Source: Patescibacteria group bacterium
Lineage (GTDB): Bacteria > Patescibacteriota > Minisyncoccia > UBA6257 > 02-FULL-45-10c
Reading direction: 5' to 3'
Assembly: GCA_023474975.1 (NCBI GenBank)
Contig: JAMCXE010000001.1
Span: 1 to 10,920, forward strand
Length of the DNA: 10,920 bases
Within the stretch, counting starts at the first letter, position 1; each line of letters begins with the position of its first letter. A model generated the notes under the pieces. It saw nothing but the letters and a program-made list of their open reading frames with translations, ran no database searches and was not told where the DNA came from. The translations under genes were made by a program, and so were the position numbers. Shown one piece after another: positions 6,143 to 10,920 of the stretch.

Positions 6143-6505
6143 ATGGATTTGATCAATGTGTCTATAGTTTATATTTTAGAAAGGTTTATTTTTAGGATCT
6201 ATTATTTTCTATATCACTGGTATGTCCGCGGTTTCAGAAAGGCGGTCAATTGGACTCTTGATTATTTAGCAAAACTTGATTATAAATTTGCTCTGAAAAT
6301 AAACATCAGAAATATTTTTCAGCCGCTTTACCAGGACTATTCTTTTGTTGGGCACGTAATGGGATTTGTTTTGAGGTCATTGAGGATATTGATCGCAGCG
6401 ATCATCTATACCATAGTAATCATCATTTCAGTTGCATTGTTTTTATTTTGGGCAGCCATCCCCGTGATCTGTGTTTATCAGATTATTGCCAACTTTCCCC
6501 ATTAA
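6143..6505 (+). CDS. Small membrane protein of unknown function, next to Clp-like ATPase
   Basis: A 120-residue protein I do not recognise. The N-terminal third is aromatic and basic (for example FRIYYFLYHWYVRGFRK near 16-32) and could be an amphipathic or transmembrane helix. A middle polar part (about 33-70) is followed by a strongly hydrophobic stretch from about 78 to 117 that can form one or two membrane helices. There is no signal peptidase site or known motif. It ends 30 bp before the start of the membrane-anchored AAA+ gene, with no terminator between, so the two are probably one operon. A role as membrane partner or adaptor of that ATPase is inferred from position only. Confidence 0.7.
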   Translation: MDLINVSIVYILERFIFRIYYFLYHWYVRGFRKAVNWTLDYLAKLDYKFALKINIRNIFQPLYQDYSFVGHVMGFVLRSLRILIAAIIYTIVIIISVALFLFWAAIPVICVYQIIANFPH

Positions 6506-6535
6506 GGTATATGAGTAAATAATACTAATAAAGAA

Positions 6536-9076
6536 ATGGAAGAAAATTTAGAACTATATTTTAAAGATCCTCGTTTAAAGATGACTCATCTAGGCAGATT
6601 TTTTGTCCGCATGGTATTTTATTCCAATTATGGGATAGTAACGGCGGCTTGTATCTTGGCTCTACTATCTCCGATAATTTGGGTTCGCTGGTCCGGAGTA
6701 CTGCTCCTTCTTTTTTTAATAGATTTTATAAGACATTTTAATAAGGCTGATCGTTCTTTACGCGGAGAATTGATCGGCAGAGTCAATCTATGTAAATATA
6801 CCGCGCCTGATTCTTTCGGTGTTATTGAATATGCCTTTGATCGTTCCATGCTCTTGGGAGGGAATTTTTATCTTTATCTATTAAAGAAGCTATCTGAAAA
6901 GAAAGAGCTTCAGCAGGGCTTGAAAAGAATGGATGTGGATCTGGATGATTTTAAAAATAAAATCGAAGATGCAATTAGAGAATCGCTTAGCCAGAATAAA
7001 AATTATGGTGTTAAAGAGGAGCGTCGTGAAAATCTGAGGAAAGAGGTTGAAAAGATATTGAAATTGGCATTGAGTCAAGCCGAAATTTCCGGAAATAGGT
7101 ATATAACGCCCCAAGATATTTTTTCTTCCTTGAGCTATTGTGATAGTGATGGCGTCCGTAAGGTCATGGATTTTTTTAATATCGATCCGGGAGATCTTGA
7201 TAATGCCCTTATATTTGGAGCTTATTATCGCTCATTGGGGGTGATGGGCAAATTGCCCGGCACATTAGACGAGTTTATTTCCTTTAAGAGGCCGTATAAG
7301 GTGAGACATCGTGTAATGAACCGCGCTTGGACTGCACGCCCCACTCCTTTTTTGGATCAATATAGTACCGACCTCACCGATTATGCGAAGATAGAATCGG
7401 TTGGTTTTTTGATAGGTCACGACAAAGAGTATGGTCGTTTAGTGGATGTTATTTCCAGGTCTGGCAGACCGAACGCTATGCTTGTCGGCGAGCCAGGGGT
7501 TGGAAAAGAAACTATTATGAAGCATCTAGCCTATGAGATCACGAAGGATCAGGTTCCACCCGAACTTTTTGATAAAAGAGTGGTTGAATTAAACGTTACA
7601 GACTTGATGACCGGAGTTGAGCTTGGCGAGATACAAAATAGAGCCAACAAAATTATTAATGAGGTTATTGCTGCTGGAAATATTATCCTGTATATTCCAG
7701 AAGTTCATAATTTATTAAAAATGTCCGGCAAGGTTGGCTTAAATGCCGCAGATATATTTTTGCCCTCGTTTAATTCCAGTGCTTTTTCTGTTATCGCTAC
7801 TACATTTCCAAAGGAATTTAAGCAAATGCAGGATAGTCAAAGTAATTTTGTGGATGCTTTTGAAGAGATAGACGTTCCCGATATTACTCCGGCCGAAGCA
7901 ATGCGCCTTTTGGTTTACGAATCATTGATCCTTGAAAAACAATTCAAGATAATAATAAATTTTAACGCTATCAAGCAAGCCGTTATTTTATCTTCAAAAT
8001 ATTTTAGAGAAAAATCTTTATTAACAAGCTCGTCGGATCTTTTGAGGGAATCTCTATCTAATGCCAAAGAAAGAGAAGATAAGATTTTAAATGGCGACGA
8101 TGTAATAAATGTTGCTCAGCGCAAAATTTCCATTCCATTGAAACAGGCAAAAGACGTTGAGGCGCAGAAGCTTCTCAATATGGAAGATATTATTCATGAA
8201 AAGTATATTGACCAAGAAGAGGCGGTTAAGGCGGTAGCCCGGGCTCTTAGAGAGTATCGCAGCGGACTTTCCAGGAAGGGCGGGCCAATTGCTACGTTCT
8301 TATTTGTTGGCCCTACCGGCGTAGGTAAAACGGAGCTTTCTAAACTATTAGCTAATATACAGTTTGGATCGGAAAGCGCAATGATCAGATTTGATATGTC
8401 TGAGTATCAAGACAAGCAAAGCATTTTTAGATTTATTGGATCTCCTGATGGAGCAATGAGTGGAAATCTTACCGATGCTGTAAATAAAAATCCATACAGC
8501 TTGATCCTTCTAGATGAGTTTGAAAAAGCACATCCAGATATTTTAAATATTTTCTTGCAAGTATTCGATGATGGGCGCCTTACAGATAATTTAGGTAAGG
8601 TTGCGGATTTTACCAATACGGTTATCATTGCCACATCTAATGCCGGTTCGGTTTTTATTAAAGAGGCAATAGAAAAAGGAGAGCCTATAAGTCAGATAAG
8701 TGACGAGCTAAAGAAAAAGCTTACCGATTACTTTAAACCCGAACTTATAAACCGTTTTTCAAAGATAATCGTTTTCAAAGACTTGTCTTCCGATGATATT
8801 CAGGCGATTGCAAGGATATTGCTTGGATCTTTGGCCGATGATCTTAAAGTAAGTCACGGTATAGATATGAATTTTAGCGATGACGCAGTTAAAAAAATAT
8901 CGCAATGGGGTTATGATCCCGCTTTTGGCGCAAGGCCGCTGCGTGGCGTTATTTCGGATAAGATTAGGAGTGTTTTGGCCGAGAAAATACTTAAAAATGA
9001 AATTAAAAGAGGCGATAATTTGTTGGTGTCGGTTAAAGACAATGAATTGATATTTGAGATAAAAAATAATAATTAA
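6536..9076 (+). CDS. Membrane-anchored Clp/ClpB-like double-AAA+ ATPase with degenerate first ring
   Basis: An 846-residue protein. Two membrane helices (about 33-49 and 52-66) come first, followed by a diverged double Clp_N-like repeat (about 88-147 and 168-227). AAA1 begins near 290 (the TPFLDQYSTDLTDYAK linker is at 270-285). Its Walker A is GEPGVGKE (318-325; E replaces T/S) and its Walker B is ILYIPEVH, with P388 in place of D and E389 kept. There is no arginine finger in the 436-446 region (NFVDAFEEI), and the pore-loop tyrosine is replaced. AAA2 has intact Walker A GPTGVGKT (592-599), Walker B LILLDE (D660, E661), sensor 1 N702, arginine finger R740 and sensor 2 GAR (R800). The coiled-coil M domain of ClpB is missing, and no IGF/VGF-type ClpP-binding loop is seen after TSNAGS. 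The family remodels or unfolds proteins using ATP; here it probably acts at the inner membrane face without ClpP. Start ATG 6536 has only a weak AAAGAA upstream. Confidence 0.88.
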   Translation: MEENLELYFKDPRLKMTHLGRFFVRMVFYSNYGIVTAACILALLSPIIWVRWSGVLLLLFLIDFIRHFNKADRSLRGELIGRVNLCKYTAPDSFGVIEYAFDRSMLLGGNFYLYLLKKLSEKKELQQGLKRMDVDLDDFKNKIEDAIRESLSQNKNYGVKEERRENLRKEVEKILKLALSQAEISGNRYITPQDIFSSLSYCDSDGVRKVMDFFNIDPGDLDNALIFGAYYRSLGVMGKLPGTLDEFISFKRPYKVRHRVMNRAWTARPTPFLDQYSTDLTDYAKIESVGFLIGHDKEYGRLVDVISRSGRPNAMLVGEPGVGKETIMKHLAYEITKDQVPPELFDKRVVELNVTDLMTGVELGEIQNRANKIINEVIAAGNIILYIPEVHNLLKMSGKVGLNAADIFLPSFNSSAFSVIATTFPKEFKQMQDSQSNFVDAFEEIDVPDITPAEAMRLLVYESLILEKQFKIIINFNAIKQAVILSSKYFREKSLLTSSSDLLRESLSNAKEREDKILNGDDVINVAQRKISIPLKQAKDVEAQKLLNMEDIIHEKYIDQEEAVKAVARALREYRSGLSRKGGPIATFLFVGPTGVGKTELSKLLANIQFGSESAMIRFDMSEYQDKQSIFRFIGSPDGAMSGNLTDAVNKNPYSLILLDEFEKAHPDILNIFLQVFDDGRLTDNLGKVADFTNTVIIATSNAGSVFIKEAIEKGEPISQISDELKKKLTDYFKPELINRFSKIIVFKDLSSDDIQAIARILLGSLADDLKVSHGIDMNFSDDAVKKISQWGYDPAFGARPLRGVISDKIRSVLAEKILKNEIKRGDNLLVSVKDNELIFEIKNNN

Positions 9077-9091
9077 AAATTAACTCTTAAA

Positions 9092-9098
9092 AGAGGGG
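9092..9098 (+). promoter_or_regulatory. Shine-Dalgarno AGAGGGG before half-MFS gene
   Basis: AGAGGGG lies six bases before ATG 9105 and is the only clear purine-rich ribosome-binding site in the window. CTCT at 9084-9087 can pair with its first four bases (AGAG) across a TAAA loop, a short and probably weak hairpin. Confidence 0.6.
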
Positions 9099-9104
9099 TA
9101 AAAA

Positions 9105-9761
9105 ATGAAAATTAAAATTGATGTAACTTTAAAAGTTACCCATATCGTTAAAACGTTGGTTCTTTCTGATCTTTTTTTGATGGCTGGCTGGGGATTTATT
9201 TCTCCGGTCTTTCCGGTGTTCATTATAAATAAAATAGCTGGCGCTACATTGACGACTGTCGGAATAACTACGGCTATCTACTGGCTTACCAGATCGATCA
9301 TACAACTTCCGATCGCTAATTTTTTGGATAGAACTGAGGGGGAGAAGGATGATTTTTATGCTTTGGTCGGAGCGCTGATCTTGGCGGGTATAGCGGCATT
9401 TGGGTATATAGCTATCAGTAATGTTCCCGAGCTATATTTTTTTCAAATCGTTCAAGCTGTGGCGTTTGGAATTTATACGCCGGCTTGGTCTGGAATATTT
9501 TCTAGGCATTTGGATGAAAAACGTAAATCTTTCGATTATTCTTTGGATAGTACCGCTATCGGAATTTCTTCGGGCGTGGCCGGCTTACTCGGTGGAGCGA
9601 TCGCTCAACATTTTGGCTTTAATATAATATTTTTATCCGCGGGCTTATTTTCTTTATTGGCCGCTTTTATTGTATTTACTTTCCCGAAGTTGGTTTTGCC
9701 GCCTAAAACCTCTAATGAACCGGCCGAAATTAGAGACCATAAACCGCCGATGGTCGGCTAA
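9105..9761 (+). CDS. Half-size MFS transporter-like protein (six helices)
   Basis: A 218-residue membrane protein whose sequence matches one half of a major facilitator. Helices are near 17-39, 45-68, 83-103, 106-127, 143-165 and 170-192, with the loop 2-3 motif ANFLDRTEGEKDDF carrying the conserved D-R of MFS motif A. Full MFS proteins have 12 helices and about 400 residues. Here the frame ends in a hydrophilic proline-containing tail (from about 195), and the following DNA is the start of polX in the same frame, so no second half was lost by frameshift. It could work as a homodimer or with another half protein; substrate unknown. It follows the AAA+ gene by 28 bp and has its own strong ribosome-binding site at 9092-9098. 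Confidence 0.7.
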   Translation: MKIKIDVTLKVTHIVKTLVLSDLFLMAGWGFISPVFPVFIINKIAGATLTTVGITTAIYWLTRSIIQLPIANFLDRTEGEKDDFYALVGALILAGIAAFGYIAISNVPELYFFQIVQAVAFGIYTPAWSGIFSRHLDEKRKSFDYSLDSTAIGISSGVAGLLGGAIAQHFGFNIIFLSAGLFSLLAAFIVFTFPKLVLPPKTSNEPAEIRDHKPPMVG

Positions 9762-9767
9762 CTAGTT

Positions 9768-10920
9768 TTGAAATTAATAAATCAAACAATAGCAAGGATT
9801 TTTCGCGAGATCGCTATTTTTTTAGCGATGGAGAATGTGTCTTTTAAGCCGCAGGCTTATGAAAAAGCGGCCGATGTTATTGATGAATTGACCGACGCCG
9901 TTGATCTTATCTATAAAAAAGGAGGAGTAAAGTCTTTGGTCCGATCCCCCGGAGTTGGGGTTTCTATGGCTGAAAAAATAGAAGAATTCATTAGAACGGG
10001 AAGGGTAAAATATTTTGAAGATCTTAAAAAGAAATGGCCGATAGATATAGAAGAGTTTATGGATATAGAGGGGATCGGACCAAAGACTTTACGGCATTTA
10101 TATGAAAAACTTGGTATAAAAAATTTATCCGGTTTAGAAAAAGCCATAAAAGAAAATAAGATCAGGGGATTGGATGGCTTCGGAGAAAAAAGCCAGGAGA
10201 AGATACTTAAAAACATCGAATTTTATAAAAGATCCAGCGGGAGAATGATCCTGGGATTCGTTATGCCGGAAATAAGAGTGATCGAAGATGAATTAAAAAT
10301 GATCAAAGGTGTAGAAAGGGTGGACGTGGCTGGCTCGGTGGCAAGAAGAAAGGAAACGATCGGTGATGTGGATTTGCTAGTTATTTCGAAAAATTCCAGG
10401 CCGGTAATGGATTATTTTGCTAATATGTCTGAAACTGAAGCGGTGCTGTCTTATGGGATTACCAGGTCGTCCGTCCGTCTTAAAATTGGTCTAGATGCGG
10501 ATCTTAGGGTTATAGAACCCGAATCCTATGGCGCGGCGCTAATGTACTTTATTGGCTCTAAAGAACATAATATTGCTTTACGTGAAATCGCCATAAGAAA
10601 TGGTTGGAAATTGAACGAATATGGTTTATTTGATGGCAAAAAAATGATTGCCGGAAAAACCGAAGAGGAAATTTACAAAAAATTAGGATTGGAGTACATT
10701 CCTCCGGAACTTAGGGAGATGCATGGCGAGATCGAAGCCGCCAAGCAGAATAAATTGCCTAAGCTTATCGGATATAGGGATTTATTTGGCGATCTTCATA
10801 TGCATTCTATTTGGTCTGATGGTTCAAATTCGATCGAGGAGATGGCGCGAGCGGCAATAGAAAGGGGATTGAAATATATTGTTATGTCTGATCACTCCAA
10901 ACATCTTAGCGTTGCGCACG
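9768..10920 (+). CDS. polX: PolX family DNA polymerase with PHP domain, 3'-truncated by window
   Basis: The first 384 codons of a family X DNA polymerase with C-terminal PHP exonuclease (about 570 residues in usual members), a base-excision and gap-filling repair enzyme. From TTG 9768, an N-terminal 8-kDa-like domain contains helix-hairpin-helix elements (RSPGVGVS, DIEGIGPKTL and GLDGFGEKS). The nucleotidyltransferase site has AGS at 188-190, D200-V-D202 and third aspartate D245 in DADLRV, then the conserved ALMYFIGSKEHN. The PHP domain begins with GDLHMHS, H344 and H346, and continues with SDHSKH before the right edge. All polymerase aspartates are present. TTG is chosen because it lies seven bases after an in-frame stop of the upstream gene and restores the family's first helix (IARIFREIAIFLA). 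The next ATG, at 9828, would delete that helix. No Shine-Dalgarno. Confidence 0.92.
   Translation, partial: MKLINQTIARIFREIAIFLAMENVSFKPQAYEKAADVIDELTDAVDLIYKKGGVKSLVRSPGVGVSMAEKIEEFIRTGRVKYFEDLKKKWPIDIEEFMDIEGIGPKTLRHLYEKLGIKNLSGLEKAIKENKIRGLDGFGEKSQEKILKNIEFYKRSSGRMILGFVMPEIRVIEDELKMIKGVERVDVAGSVARRKETIGDVDLLVISKNSRPVMDYFANMSETEAVLSYGITRSSVRLKIGLDADLRVIEPESYGAALMYFIGSKEHNIALREIAIRNGWKLNEYGLFDGKKMIAGKTEEEIYKKLGLEYIPPELREMHGEIEAAKQNKLPKLIGYRDLFGDLHMHSIWSDGSNSIEEMARAAIERGLKYIVMSDHSKHLSVAH

Noticed and set aside
9735..9755. GACCAT/ATGGTC hairpin at the end of the half-MFS gene
   Set aside because: It is only 6 bp with a 9-base loop, inside coding sequence and without a T tract; likely chance.
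9911..10216. Minus-strand reading frame opposite polX
   Set aside because: The + strand frame encodes clear PolX motifs; the antisense frame has no support.

Overview
The window is a compact, AT-rich stretch with every supported gene on the + strand and mostly short gaps between genes. The gene set suggests a Candidate Phyla Radiation (Patescibacteria) bacterium, most likely Parcubacteria-like: a divergent MurE-type ligase, a minimal GIY-YIG ORF, a half-length MFS protein, a lysine-rich protein carrying a translation-factor-like barrel, a membrane-anchored Clp-like ATPase, and starts that almost all lack a Shine-Dalgarno sequence. The lineage call is an inference from gene style, not from a marker phylogeny.

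Layout. 1-1187: 3' part of a Mur ligase gene, open at the left edge. 1187-1246: a long imperfect palindrome starting at that gene's stop codon. 1262-1414: a GIY-YIG reading frame lacking its C-terminal half. 1496-2836: a metallo-beta-lactamase/beta-CASP ribonuclease. 2837-2962: an intergenic region with a good extended -10 promoter. 2963-3556: a LOG/SLOG Rossmann protein. 3597-3986: a lysine-rich tail joined to an EF-Tu domain-II-like barrel. 4002-5126: an 11-TM aromatic amino acid permease relative. 5157-5663: a zinc-ribbon protein resembling BCAM0308/NMD3-like proteins. 5675-6010: a four-helix DUF3147/GlpM-like membrane protein. 6020-6091: tRNA-Arg(CCG), followed by a T tract. 6143-9076: a likely two-gene unit of a small membrane protein and a membrane-anchored double-AAA+ Clp-like protein. 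9105-9761: a half-size MFS protein. 9768 to the right edge: a PolX DNA polymerase with a PHP domain, truncated by the window.

The genes do not form one pathway. They mix cell-wall synthesis, RNA processing or decay, nucleic-acid binding, transport, proteostasis and DNA repair. The strongest unusual candidate is the small-membrane-protein/AAA+ pair. In the AAA+ protein the first ATPase ring has lost the Walker A threonine, the Walker B aspartate, the arginine finger and the pore-loop tyrosine. The second ring keeps its catalytic residues but has a shortened pore loop without the aromatic residue. It looks like a Clp-derived membrane machine that may no longer thread substrates in the usual way. 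Other points worth a second look are the altered amino-acid specificity motif of the MurE-like ligase, the palindrome beside the truncated GIY-YIG frame, and the lysine-tail/EF-Tu-like fusion.
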